Source: Tetrastigma voinierianum (taxonomy: Eukaryota; Streptophyta; Magnoliopsida; Vitales; Vitaceae). From it: 64,000 nucleotides of DNA. A program made the translations under genes and the position numbers. The stretch is taken from positions 310,001 through 374,000 of the forward strand of contig JAEQBH010003949.1 of the NCBI GenBank assembly GCA_016808115.1. Direction: 5' to 3'. Shown here in pieces: positions 23,800 through 34,917 of the stretch (position 1 is its first letter; the number at the start of each line of letters is the position of its first letter). The notes beneath the pieces were generated by a model. The model did not search any database. It saw only the letters and a program-made list of their open reading frames with translations, and was not told the DNA's origin.

Positions 23800-26398
23800 C
23801 CCACAGAAACCCCTAGCCGTTACTTCTAACGACTAGAAAATCATGTGAAGCAAAGCAGTGTTGCTTGTTGAAAACTCGTATAAAAACTTTTCCTTTCTAA
23901 ACTTGTGATTTTATAAAATCTCGACAGCATAACAAACAAGATATAGACATGTTCCAAACTCAGAACACAATTCTACACTTTTCAAAAATATGGCAAACTA
24001 ACACACTTCAAAGAGCCTCTGCTCATCACATTTTCACAAAACAAAACTATGTACACATACATATACTAACTGCATAAATTCAAAGTATTTCCTTACAAAA
24101 GTTAGTTAATACAAAGACTATACTAGAAGTCAAGAGAATACTAAATGCTCCAAATATCCACAGGCTCCATTGCACCTGGAAAATAGTTTTTAAACAAGAA
24201 AATAATGAGCTAAACGAGCTCGTTGAGTGCATGCTTTATAAAATGTTGCTTTTTCAAAAATATCTCAAAATCAAACCATATTTACAAGACATTTTCCGTA
24301 AACTCGCTGTTTTCTATATAAAAGTTTATAGAACTTTTCATATCTTCTTGCTTGCTTGCTTAAAGTTTCTAAAACTTTCATAACTTCGCTGTTTTTGCTT
24401 TTTAAAAGTTTCAAAACTTCATTAGGTCGCTGCTTTGCTTTCTGGTTTTTAAAAGTTTCCCTAAAAACTTTTCATAAAATGCTTTTGCTTACTAGTAGCT
24501 GATTTCCAACTTTATGAAAAAAATGCTTATGAATAAAGATCAACCACTTATGCCTTTCTCGCTCGCTGCATCTCTTAGTAAACACAAGTGAGCCTAGGCT
24601 CAACCATGCCTGAAGCGACCTAGGGTCCACATCACCTAGGTGGAAGGGCCTGGCCCACATCACCTTTTCTGGTGAACAGAGGAAAGACCGGTGTCTACAT
24701 CACTCATATACAGCTAGCGCTTAACCCTATATACTCTAGTACGTGCCACGGTCCTCTTTAATATGCCATGATGCATGAACTAAGTTTGCCGACCAGGAAA
24801 ATCTAAAATGCATGAAATGATGTCCTAACTTCACCGTTCACGTACGGAGTACCTCTAACCGGTATGCTTGCTTAGTATTAAGGATTTCTTAAGGCCTGTT
24901 TTACAAAATAAACATTGCTTGCTTGCTTTTAAAATATGGTTTCACAAATCTAAACCATTGCTTGCTTGCTTTTCGAAATATGGTTTAATAAATCAAACCT
25001 TTGCTTGCTTGCTTGATAAAGCATTTACTTGCATGCTTTCTAAATCACATTGCTTGCTTTCTTTTCAAATATGGTTTACAATCAAAACCATTGCTTGCTT
25101 GAAATATGGTTGAATACTTTAAAACCATTGCTTGCTTGAAATATGGTTTAATACTTTAAAACCATTACATACCAATGTAAAACGATTTATAAATAATACA
25201 CTAGTAATTGAAAAAAAAATAAGTTTAGAACACTCACATTTTTCGGTTACAAAACTTGAGCACGACATCACAACTTCTATGCCTTTCCTTTTATCCTACA
25301 CACTCAAGAGAATACGGCGAAAACATTAATCGCCTGCGTAATCACGTAAAACTTAACATACTTCACAGGCAAATCACCTTTAGTAACTAGCATTACTCAC
25401 ACTTAATGAATATCGCGAGGCATGAGGTACAGACATTTTCATTGAGTTTTTACTCTTCTTTGAACCTATCTTAATCGTTTATTAGGGTTCCCATGCTATC
25501 GGTGTATGAATTTAGGCTTAACGATGCGAAAGTACAAAAATCTGGGCTGCTGAAAGTTGTGGTACAGGTACCACTTGTCTTGGAACTGGTACCAATATGG
25601 CTCTATTAAAGGGGTACCGGTACCACCCTATTTCTAGCATCTATGTCACCCTCACGGATTGTCCAAACACAAATTTTGCCTTTGCACTCACTTTTTTTCT
25701 ATACAACTTCCCCTTCATCCGCACCAACCACATCAAAAACCAACATGGAATCCACCCAAAACAACTCCACAAACACTTGTATTAGTGGTTTGGAACTTCA
25801 TATAACCAAACCCTAGCCAAGAATTCAAGAACTCATACTAAGATCCACCAATCCATATAAAACCATAGAAATATGATGGACTCCATGTTTATCTTATACT
25901 AACTAGGGTTTTACCCACACAACTTCAACAAATCTAGGGTTAGGATGATCTCCTAACTAAACCCTAGGTTTGGAACAAGCCAAAAATCCATACACACCCT
26001 TAGTAATCAATACAAAACCAAAACCCATGGAAAAATCCAAAGATCCATACCTTTATTTCTCCTTTTCTTCTTCTTCTTCTCTTCCTTTCTCTCTTCTTCT
26101 CTTCTCCTCCCTTTTCCTCTCCCAAAACGTGGAGCTTCCAACTCAGGAGACCAAAAATGAGAGATTTGTTTGCCTCATGCCCTTTATATTATCATATTTC
26201 CTTAATTAAAATTTTGGTCCTCCTCTCTCAAGTATTTGCAAATCAACTTTTGGTTATTTCTATAATGGCATACTTCTTCTTTTATTATGAATTTCATATC
26301 CCTTTGACCAATTACAACTTACCTCGTTTACATAAAAATTTGTGGTTCAATCAATTTATCATTTCACACCATCCTAATAACTCCCAAAAATACTACAA
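23800..26398 (-). mobile_element. LTR-like insertion within the chromovirus 3' LTR
   Basis: It is absent from the 5' LTR and AT-rich, in contrast to the GC-rich LTR around it. It shares with the element at 4.3-7.6 kb an ATCTAGGGTTAGGATG block (25932), a GGTACCGGTACC motif (25615-25626) and the general order of landmarks in the same orientation. A TGAGCTAAACG...CGTTGAG phrase near 24207 is typical of plant LTRs of this kind. No coding domain is present. Boundaries and target duplication are unresolved. Confidence 0.5.
24300..25165 (+). repeat. Minisatellite with TTGCTTGCTTG units
   Basis: From 24910 to 25165 a unit of roughly 36-40 bp, CATTGCTTGCTTG followed by AAATATGGTTTAATA and an AAACC tail, recurs about seven times with length variation. 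A looser AAAAGTTTC/GCTT-rich array precedes it at 24300-24480. Open frames here reflect the repeat. Confidence 0.85.
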
Positions 26399-26656
26399 TG
26401 GCACTTAAAATCAAGAAAGTCTTTTGCGCACATAAGCGCCCTACGTTATACGCATCGTACACCCTCTCAGACGGGGCCATAAGGCATGCACAACTAGGAG
26501 GCGCGCATCGACGAGACGCAGCACAAGGCTCCCAGGCGCCGCACATGACACGGACGCGCGCATCGGCCAAAGGAGTTCTATCACTACAGAATCTCTATCG
26601 CGACATACTTGTCCACAGCCAAAAATGACCCCTGTGAATCAAGGCCATAATTTCAC

Positions 26657-26808
26657 CTCAAATCATCGTAGATACTCCGATAAAGGAACTAATCTAGTCA
26701 ATGGTACTTAACCTCACTAAAACCACAACTTCCTATGTGGGATCGGAGTATGTTTACTTTTACCACTGTATTACTACAGACGACTCTACATTTGGTAAAC
26801 AGATCGCT
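26657..26808 (+). mobile_element. Tat/Athila-like LTR, 3' end (continues 13314)
   Basis: GTGGGATCGGAGTATG, then TTACTACAGACGACTC, then an ACATTTG-like remnant of the GTGCACTTGCG box. This is the conserved R/U5 end of Tat/Athila LTRs. It completes the LTR broken at 13314. Confidence 0.6.
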
Positions 26809-26811
26809 TTT

Positions 26812-26830
26812 TAGCACCACGTCGACGAAG
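26812..26830 (+). other. Decayed tRNA-Asp-type primer-binding site
   Basis: TTTTTAGCACCACGTCGACG stands where Tat/Athila elements carry TTTTTGGCGCCGTTGCCGGG. The first half differs by G-to-A changes only. Confidence 0.5.
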
Positions 26831-26989
26831 GTATCATGGTGTTTGATTGATATTTTGGAAAAGATAAGTTTGCTTTTATTTGAGCAAAAATTTATTTTCT
26901 TATTTTTATTTGTTTCTTATTTCAGAAATAGTTTACTTTATTTTATTCTCAGATTTTTATGAAAAAGCAATGTAATGTCTAATGAAGAG

Positions 26990-27780
26990 AGATAAATGAA
27001 GCCTCTACAAATTTCTCCAAAAATCAACTTGCCACTCACACATCCCAAAGAGAACCAACATGGGAGGATATCATCGCAAGGCAAGCACAAGCTGCTACGA
27101 GCCAACAAACTTATAATTTTGAAGGGGCGAATTATTTCAACAACAATGCAGGGTTACTTCTTTCAACCCCACAACACTATCCTAAGCTACTATCATTCGA
27201 GTTACGGGACATATGACAATTTCTCCTGTGGAAATCCAATTATGCAAAGTCAAGAAAGTTCAAGTTCCTATTATCAAGAACAAATCAAGCAACCATCTGC
27301 TGAGGAGCTATTTCTTGCCTTGAAGGAAGAAATTAAGAAGGATAGAGACGCTTTAGAAATGCGGTGGCCAAACATGGAAACCAAGATGGTTGCCAAAATG
27401 ATAGCAAACATGGACACCAATTTGAAAAATCTTAATAGAGAAATGTATTCTATCATGGAATGAACAACTATACAAGCTGAGGAATTAGCAAAAGTTATAA
27501 AGGAACAATCTTCAAGACAATTCCCAAGCGACATAAAGAATGATGACATACAAGAGTGTGAAAACGAAACTTTGAGCCTTGAAGATGAACTTTCAAGCCC
27601 TACATTGGATGAAGACAAGGACATAATGGAATGTGACCAAATGCCTTTGATCCTTGAAGGAGAATTTCAAGTCTCGTCATTAGTTGAGAAGAATGAGCTT
27701 GCTAGTGAAGAAAAGCCAGAATTTAAGACGATGCAAGTTGAGGAGCAACATCCATGGATGAGACATAGATGTTGAATAGA
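26990..27780 (+). pseudogene. gag: Tat/Athila-like gag relic
   Basis: Two open stretches carry the signal. The first (26996-27463) ends in a charged, coiled-coil-like segment with AEELFLALKEEIKKDRDALE and repeated MxxNMxTNL. The second (27572-27775) contains DEDKDIMECDQMPLILEGEF followed by a Glu-rich linker. Acidic linkers like this lie between gag and pol in Tat/Athila elements. Placement 170 bases after the primer-site relic supports the call. No zinc knuckle or pol motif follows, so pol is deleted or the element is non-autonomous. The family call is inferred from context as much as from sequence. Confidence 0.5.
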
Positions 27781-28284
27781 AATGTTCAAACCCCAACCAT
27801 CTGATCATTACATATCGAAGTATGAAACAAAAACACCAGGGAACCGACGAGGTGGTCTTAGGTTAGAATATCTCCATGTACAAGTTGAAAGGTGCAAAGT
27901 GATTGGGCTGAAGAAATCACAAAATTTCTCTTCCAAGTAGCCCTCTCCCGCTAACCCCAGTCGATGCAAGTTGAATAGAAATTTTCAAACCCCAATCACT
28001 AAAGGATGCCATTAACTTAGCCCACATGAAAGATGATCAAGTACAGAGAATGCAAAAATCACATCGACATGTCCTAAAAACCTACTCTAGTGGAGACCAA
28101 CATGATGAAATGCAAAGGGGGAGAGCCCAAGGCCTTTGTTTCACTACTATGAGCGCTCACACTAGGCCATCAGTTTAAACTCAACTGCTATCATTGAGAG
28201 GAGGAATGAATCCAGAACTAGGGGAAACTAGTATCATGCATGAACAGTTTCCAACTTAAACCTTGAGGACATGGTTTCACTTCC
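27781..28284 (+). other. Internal remnant with partial duplication
   Basis: GTTGAATAGAAATGTTCAAA near 27770 and GTTGAATAGAAATTTTCAAA near 27969 are direct repeats about 200 bp apart. No protein domain is recognised. CCTTGAGGACATGGTTTCAC at 28261 resembles the GAGGACAAGTTT phrase that precedes the polypurine tract in plant Gypsy elements. Confidence 0.4.
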
Positions 28285-28293
28285 AGAGGGGGG
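28285..28293 (+). other. Candidate polypurine tract
   Basis: AGAGGGGGG precedes TGATGATGAG, a possible LTR start at 28294. The following sequence does not clearly match the LTR at 11890-13314. Confidence 0.4.
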
Positions 28294-29392
28294 TGATGAT
28301 GAGAGTTACCCACATCACCATTGCTAGAGAAACTGGAATTGTGGAGTGACTTCAGACGTAGAACAATTTTAAATTTTATATTTCTCCTTAATTGTTACAT
28401 TTTTATCTTTTATTTTTAGATAAGTAGTGGAGCAAATTTAGTAATCGACTAGCATGCACGTTTTTGTTACTATTTCTGTATTTAAAGCCTTATAATTATA
28501 GAATGAGTATTAGGAATTTTTTTCTATTTATCTCTTTTGTCAAAACAAAACCCACGAGTTTTATCAAAATTATGAACTTTAGAATTCTGTCATGACTTTA
28601 TTGATGTTAAATTAAATTATTTCATTATTAGTAGGATCTTTTTCTAGCAACTAGAATCTCCATATTTTTAGATTCTTCTAGTAAGTCTATGCCTTTATAA
28701 AGACTTTTGTTATGTAATTTGAATTAATTAATGGGAATAAGACTTTCAGTTTTTCTCTTGTTCCCAATTGAGGTTTCCTAATTTTAACAATTAAGTCGTC
28801 AAATTCAAGCTTTATCTTATCTCATTTTTACCTTTTTCCACGAAATGTTCCCCCATCCCACCTAATATTGATAGTCTCAGTCTCATTCTCATCTAATTTA
28901 ATTAACTACATATCAATATGAATACAAAAAAATATGCAAGGCTTCCTCCAAAATTACTTGATACATATTACAAATCATTAACTTTTTAAAAATTCTAAGT
29001 TTGTAACTTGCAAAATACGTTAATTAGACATTTTGGAATAAATAAAACTTGTAATATAATATATCTGACTTCTATGATCTAATAATGGAGTTACTGTATT
29101 AATAATTTAGGTTTAATATTTATATAATTAGTAGTCGATTCTTATTTTTAAGCTAACAAATATAAATTTTAGATTTTAACTAATTATTTAAAAGACATAG
29201 ATAATTTGAGGACAATTTTTTTTTAATAATGTAATCAATGTTTTAAGAAAAAACATCTTTAACTGCTAAACCTTCATTCATCTTTGTGTGAGTTTTTTAT
29301 CTTTTGTTCTCGAAGTTATTTTATCATGTGACTTATCACTTTCTTGACTCATAAAATTCAAAGTCTATCGACAAGTATCATCAAGCTATAAA
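28294..29392. other. AT-rich LTR-like debris
   Basis: The part 28430-28830 has a TTTATAAAG promoter-like box near 28695 and a following AATAAGACTTTCAG leader-like phrase, as in LTR promoters. The rest is AT-rich with no coding signal. Whether it is a decayed 3' LTR or another insertion is unclear. Confidence 0.35.
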
Positions 29393-29799
29393 TGTCACAC
29401 CCTGAAACTCGGGCCAAGGGCATGAATGTCATTTCACACCTCAAGCTCGAAGGCTTGAAGCGTTAAACGACACAAACCTTCCTTTATTGTTACTAGATTT
29501 AATCCAGTTACCAAACACATGTTCAGAGTAATACGCAACTTTCTATATCACCAATTCTCATATCCAAAATTCCATAATAACAAAAATTCTCTAATTCTCA
29601 ACATTCAAGTATGAATTAACATAAATAACCCAAGACAAATATTCATATCCTTCTAAGCAACTCTGAGAACAAATAATCCGAATGAACATAGACTCATCAA
29701 CTAAACAAGGTCCATAATGGATTCCAAAATCAAAGTCCTAATAATGATATGATTCACATCCTAACCAATCTCTCCTTGTCAAATTAAATGTAACTAAAA
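29393..29799. mobile_element. LTR-like sequence interrupted by the CACTA element, left part
   Basis: It begins TGTCACACCCTGAAACTCGG, a common end for plant Gypsy LTRs, and is cut at 29802 by the CACTA terminus. The right part resumes at 54146 with GAGTGAGCTTCAAGCTCAATAAG, a phrase related to the GAGCTAAACGCTCAGTAAG box found inside such LTRs. Confidence 0.5.
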
Positions 29800-29802
29800 A
29801 TA
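29800..29802. repeat. CACTA target-site duplication, left (ATA)
   Basis: ATA abuts the CACTA end and is matched by ATA at 54143-54145. Three bases is the rule for this superfamily. Confidence 0.85.
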
Positions 29803-29819
29803 CACTACAAGAAAATTGA

Positions 29820-30140
29820 AGAATAGAGACGAAAATTTAGAGACGGAAATTTTTCCGTCTCTATTTAGACACGGAAAAATTTCCTTCTCTAAAAGTGGCG
29901 CGATATGTTCCCTCCAAATTTTGAGACCGAAAATAAAGAACGAATACTTTTCCGTCTCTAAATAGAGATGGAATATTTTTTTCGTCTCTAATTTTTGAGA
30001 CGGAAAATAGTTTCCGTCTCTAAATAGAGATTTTAGTGGTCAGCTTCGCCTCTAAATAGAGATTTTAAAATTCGCTCTCTAATTTCCCGTCTCTAAAGCG
30101 ATAGCTTCCCTCTCACCTCGAGACCGAAAAATAGAGACCG
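29820..30140. repeat. Left subterminal repeats of the CACTA element
   Basis: About ten copies, in both orientations, of TTTCCGTCTCTA and AAATAGAGACGGAA. Adjacent copies form palindromes. In En/Spm these regions are bound by the TNPA protein. A similar role here is inferred. Confidence 0.85.
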
Positions 30141-30594
30141 AATAGACATTCCGAAGCAAATACCGTCCCTTGTTTTATTACAACAATTAAATAAATACTA
30201 CTAATAGTAAAATAAAATTACAACAAAACAAAAAGGGCATGCAAGCCATATTTAATAATTACAACCCTTGTAAAAACAATAATAATAACTCCGCCAATCA
30301 TTGGTAAAAAGGTCACACTGCACCATGTGAAGCAACAATAACATGCAAAATATATCATGTTATCATATAAAGATAAACAATTTGCATTAAAAGAAATAAA
30401 CATAATAAAGCGGTGTTTAAAACCAATTAAATTCACAAGGCGCTACGCAGATGTTACTACGGCTCGTAAAACACAGAGTTTGCCCCTCAAAATTAAAATT
30501 TTATCGATCTCATCAATAAATTCTTGGAATAAGCCTAAAGCCATCAAAATCACATTAAAACAAAGATATTATGTAATCCTCATTACACATGTGT
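30141..30594. other. AT-rich stretch inside the CACTA left end
   Basis: It separates two blocks of subterminal repeats. No domain is recognised. It could be a small insertion or a transduced piece of host DNA, since subterminal repeats resume on its right side. Confidence 0.4.
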
Positions 30595-30770
30595 GGATCG
30601 AATACTTTTCCATCTCTAAATAGACGGAATATTTTTTTTTTCGTTTTCTAATTTAGAGACGGAAACTATTTTCCGTCCCAAATAGAGATGAATTTTTTTT
30701 TTTTTCCGTCCCAAATAGAGACGTGATTGCCGTTCCTAAATGTAGACTAATCCTTTTTCCGTCTCATTTT
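30595..30770. repeat. Second block of CACTA subterminal repeats
   Basis: CCATCTCTAAATAGACGG, TTTAGAGACGG and TTCCGTCCCAAATAGAG repeat here, joined by T-runs, as in the first block. Confidence 0.8.
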
Positions 30771-31105
30771 CGTGATATTTTTCCCCCTTTTTTTTCCTTC
30801 TCTCCTTTATTTTTTTCCCTTTCTCCCCTTTTCCTCCTCACAAGCAGTAACTCGCCGCCCCTCTCCTAACACCGCCGTCCGACGGATACCCTCCCGCCAC
30901 CGCGCGCCGCCGCCCCCCGCTCGGGTCCCTCCCTTCCCCTTCTTCCCGGCCGTGTCCGCCTTCCTCCCTCCCCGCGACGCACGACCGCTTCTCCTCGCCC
31001 ACGACTGGGCCGTTGCTCCCTTCCTCCCCTTGCACCGGCCGCCGCCTGGGCGCCACACTCACCACCGATCGTCGCCTCCCCATCACCTAGCGCCTACCGC
31101 AGGTA
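30771..31105 (+). other. GC-rich first exon or 5' UTR of the CACTA gene
   Basis: A pyrimidine-rich run turns into a very GC-rich block (30850-31100, CCGCC-rich), ending CGCAGGTAAGCACG, which contains a consensus splice donor (AG|GTAAG) at 31100-31106. A TTTTCAGGTTGAGG acceptor-like site lies near 31293. A 118-codon Pro/Ser/His-rich open frame spans it. I think that is compositional, though a short leader peptide cannot be excluded. Confidence 0.5.
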
Positions 31106-31940
31106 AGCACGCTCTTTCTCTCGTTTAGTCAAATTCTCCGATTTTAAGGGGTTTCGAGATTTTTCAATTTGTTTGTATGATTTTTCGGGATTTTATTTGA
31201 ATATCATGTTTAGCAATCCAACCATGTTAGAAGAATATGTAAGATGGTAATCCCAAATACCTATGTAAGCTATAAAGTGGTTAATAATGTTTTCAGGTTG
31301 AGGAACCTCTGCATCGGGCAGCTCATCGCAAATGCATACAATCGAGGGATGAGTCCATGGGTAAATATTCGACCACCGCTATGCTCTCCGATCGCTCATT
31401 AATTTGCTGAATCGACCTGAAAACGCAAGATAAGAAGGCGATAAGATCCGCTGCCGCTATGCAATGACGTTCCTTTCGCAAATTATCCCCATCGCCCCAC
31501 ATTTTTGCTCCATATGCTTGCCCAATAATCGCTTGTAATCAAGACTTGCCATCCCCAACCTCCGTTTATTTTCATCACTCAAAAATAAAATTGCCCACAC
31601 ACCGTAAGTCACGCCATGTTGCGAGTCATGATCGTTGATATTTTACCTAAGTGTTGTTCATAATGTTCGATGTGGGGATAAATGGACCCGTATAGGGGAA
31701 CTCGTCCGCTTTTTTACAAAATATTTATGATTTTAATTTCAGGAAATGAATCATTATGTAAAACTAATTAGGATTAAAGCTAAAATAGTAGGCTAGAGAA
31801 TTGAGTTAAAAATAAAATACACACTGACACGTGGATGGTACTAACTCGACCTTATGATTTTGCCAAGGCCAATATTAATGAGTAATATGGACAAAAAAGT
31901 CGATGTATAGAAGATTAATACCGTGATGGGTATATTAATT
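31106..31940 (+). other. CACTA 5' region, intron-like and unrecognised
   Basis: AT-rich segments alternate with short coding-like blocks (for example GTTGAGGAACCTCTGC at 31297). No domain is recognised before the transposase-associated domain. Confidence 0.4.
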
Positions 31941-32586
31941 TAGGTAATTTGTCAAGGAGTTCAACACTTTATAGAATACGCAAGCTCCTACCGCATACAT
32001 GGACGCTTGGAAAATTAGATGTCCATGTAAGAAGGCGTAAACATGTATGTTATCTCTGCCAACTAGGAGGTGCATCTCCATATATACTAAAAATGGATTT
32101 CATGTCATACTTATTTGAATGGACAAGGCATGGAGAGCCATTAACTAGTAGCTCGCCTAGAAACGCTGTTGGAACGGGTGTTGTCGGGATATGATGTTCA
32201 GGGGTCCAGACAGAGACCGACAATGTTTGTGATACAAGAGAATCCATGCAAATGGTTTTATCAGTCAAGTTCAATTCAGCCAAATTTAGCAAGATGTAAG
32301 AGGAACCCAACCTAGATGCCGTAATTTTTCGATGCATTTAGGTGCAATGATCAGAATCAGGTCGATGTATAATATGACACAATCAGATCGCTTGCTCGAA
32401 TTTTAAATATTAAATCCGGCGTCATATTTCAATCGTTCAACTAAATCCCGCCGTGGTACAATGACCTACCCACGACACAATATGGCCGGCGCTTTATGAA
32501 ATGAAGCTACCGAGTCTCGCTTCTGGCGCTTGAAAATTGATCGTTTACCAGATGTATGATTTTCTGTGGGATGACATGTTTAATGA
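31941..32586 (+). pseudogene. TNP2 transposase N-terminal (Transpos_assoc) part
   Basis: The N-terminal zinc-binding domain found before CACTA transposases (PF13963). Frames near 32005-32035 read KIRCPCKKA, the conserved (I)RCPC..C segment. About 100 bases on, in another frame, comes MSYLFEWTRHGEP, matching the conserved Y..W..HGE end of the domain. A frame break lies between them and the second cysteine cluster is damaged. The region is cut off at 32586 by the Gypsy insertion and its continuation is at 48756. Both motifs in the right order, 5' of Transposase_21, make the call fairly firm. Confidence 0.75.
32582..32586. repeat. Gypsy target-site duplication, left (AATGA)
   Basis: AATGA precedes TGTCACGACC and recurs at 48756-48760 directly after the last LTR. 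Confidence 0.88.
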
Positions 32587-34871
32587 TGTCACGACCTAAC
32601 TGGGACCGTGACCCAAGACTAGGAATGGGAAGGCATAAGGCCACCGAAACCCGTAGCAAGCCTTATTGAAATATTCATGCCGACTATCATACGATCACCC
32701 GACTATATATCCACATACATATATAAATAATACGCTTAGATGCCAAACATCAATAGGGAGAAATAAAGTCTCGATCCCACATACACCGTCATCATACACA
32801 AAATGAACAGAATTATCTGAATTACAAAACATACTAATATTCCAAAGTACTGCAGTGACACTGGGGATTAAATAGACAAAGATTAATAATATCATAATAA
32901 GATGTAACCGCCGTGAAGGAAAAAGAATTCAAGCAAGTTATCAAGGGTCCGAGAAGGAGGACTGACAAGACTTAAAAATAAATTCGAGACAAATTTACCT
33001 TTAGAGTGAGTTAATATCATATAATCTATACCACCTCTACAATCACTGTGTTATACATATAGAATTTCAATATAATGTATATCATATTTAGATCATATAA
33101 TAATACACTCACATATATGTGCATGCACACACATCAGTTTCATATCATCAATCATCACAATAATCGAGAACCTAGCAGACCCATACTCTACTACAAGCCA
33201 TACGCCTCTCAAATCCAATGTGACTGGCGCCCGAGAGAAATGCTCGACCAGGGTCCTTAACTCCAACACACTTAATCCAACAACCTATAGCCGCGCCCGA
33301 GAGAATGCTCAACCGTGGTCCTACCTGCACCTAACATATCATAACCATAGCCGGCGCCCCCTGAGAGGTAAACGTCAACTCAGGACCCTACTCCCGCATC
33401 CCGAGAAACGTCAAACTGTGTGAACCCATGTCCATAACCATAAACCTATAACATAATCTGATCAATACCGGTCCTTATGTAACCCATTAGGTGGTATGTC
33501 CTACTATAGTTCCCATTGCCAAATATTTCAAATACAATGCACGTTAAATATCAGTTCCCAATGCACACTACATCCATCATCATAACAAATTTCATATGCG
33601 CATATTTCATAAATAAACTAAATAATTTAATTACCATATTAAATACAATTCCAATAGTAATAATCATGTCGCGGATTTAGGTGTATTTAATGCCATAAAT
33701 GCTGCAATGCATGCAAGATGATGCTGTCATAAACTATATGATATCAACTCACGGTATTAGTAACCAAGGTCATTTACACTCCTGGGTCGCTCGGCGAGTC
33801 ATTGACAATCGAACAGGAAAAGACATAATCAATATCGAGATCGAGGCTTGCTTAAACTCTAGACCTGACTAGACACCCACTGTGCTAGACCGACATAAAA
33901 GCACATTTAAATTCTCACCAGCCCTGCAGGTCCTCCCTAAAATCGACTTAACTCCCTCGAAACAAGTCCGTAACCCGCTTAAATAACATTCCCAATATAC
34001 ACAAGAACAAACATCGAGCCGGCCACACAATTACAATTTTATTGCCCGACTCGTCCCAATCCATCAAATCAACAATTTTGTATTCGCACATACACAATCA
34101 ATCTTATTAACTACTTTGGATTATACAATACAAGTAACTAATTCCAACGAGTCCGAAATACGCGGACATATTCAACTTACATCATCGAACAATTAAAATT
34201 GACATTCGACAATTACACGATTAGAGTCCCAATACGCTTAGGTATAGATTCTTTTACCAAGCTCGACGCGGAAACTCGATCACAATCACGGAATCCACTG
34301 AAAGCAGATCGAACGCTCGTCCGGCACGCTCTCGAGAACCGCTACGCCGACGGCACCTGGTACTGAGGCGACGATGAGGATTGACGTCCAGTCAGGACTC
34401 AAATGATCGCACGAGTGAGACGGTCGGCCGACGTATCCCAACCCCGACAGAGTCTCGCCCGACAACACCCAACGCACTGCATTATCCTAAGTTTGGGGGC
34501 GAGGTTGGGGACTGGTCGACATGAGGTGGCTGAAAATGACCTGACAGCGGCTAGCAAGGGGCGAGGAGAGAGATCATGGCGTGATCCCGCGAGAACTAGC
34601 CTGTGCAGATCAGAGCAGCAAGGCGGTGGCTCATGATGGAGTCGCTTTTCCTACAATGGACGGCGGATCGGCGGGCCTGAGATCTACCGATCTACACAAG
34701 GTGGGTGGCGCACTGCAGGTGTCAGAGAGAGAGAGAAGGGTTTTTTTTTTTCGTACTTTCGCCTTCAACTTAGCCCCTTAATCAACTTTAAATTAATATT
34801 TAATAAATCAAAAATAAATATTAAAACAATTATGGAAATAATTTAAATGGCCAAATTTTACGGGTATTACA
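32587..34871 (-). repeat. LTR 1 (3'-most on the minus strand)
   Basis: + strand ends TGTCACGACC ... GGGTATTACA, so the minus-strand LTR runs TGTAATACCC to GGTCGTGACA. It shares landmark phrases with LTR 2 and 3: AACCCGTAGCAAGCCTT, ATATATCATATT, ATGCATGCACACACATC, AACATTCCC.ATATACAC, GAGAGAGAAGGG followed by a T-run. Confidence 0.9.
33220..33430 (-). repeat. Tandem repeats within LTR 1
   Basis: Four units of about 65 bp built on GGCGCC(C)GAGAGAAATGCTC and ACC.GGGTCCTTA. The same array lies at 40040-40260 in LTR 2 and 47040-47240 in LTR 3. Confidence 0.75.
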
Positions 34872-34917
34872 TTCTCCTCGAGAAAATTCGCCCCTGACTT
34901 AAGAATAAGAAACATAC

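Larger units (their letters stand above)
13315..26655 (+). mobile_element. Degenerate Ty3/Gypsy chromovirus with nested LTR insertion
   Basis: It has the complete order of a chromovirus: 5' LTR, iMet primer site, gag, zinc knuckle, aspartic protease, RT, RNase H, integrase, chromodomain, polypurine tract, 3' LTR. The two LTR starts match over long stretches: TGTAAA and GAAAAATGGTAAAA, then the GTGACAC...GGCTCATTTAGAG block at about 13510 and 21250. The long LTR and terminal chromodomain suggest the Tekay/Del lineage, which is an inference. Many stops and frameshifts show it is inactive. No clear 5-bp target duplication was found. Confidence 0.88.
21046..26655 (+). repeat. 3' LTR of the chromovirus, interrupted
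   Basis: It matches the 5' LTR from TGTAAAACCC to about 23.78 kb. The match resumes at about 26410-26655 with GGAGTTCTATC...CTTGTCCA...AAAATGACCCC, which corresponds to 16079-16150 of the 5' LTR. Between them sits about 2.6 kb absent from the 5' LTR. The terminal bases at 26640-26655 are decayed, so the end is approximate. Confidence 0.75.

Noticed and set aside
24900..25165. Regular repeats and spacers resembling a CRISPR array
   Set aside because: Units are contiguous and diverged with no unique spacers, in a plant genome. It is a minisatellite.
30772..31128. 118-codon Pro-rich + strand frame in the CACTA leader
   Set aside because: Very GC-rich low-complexity sequence, open on both strands. 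Treated as leader exon or UTR.
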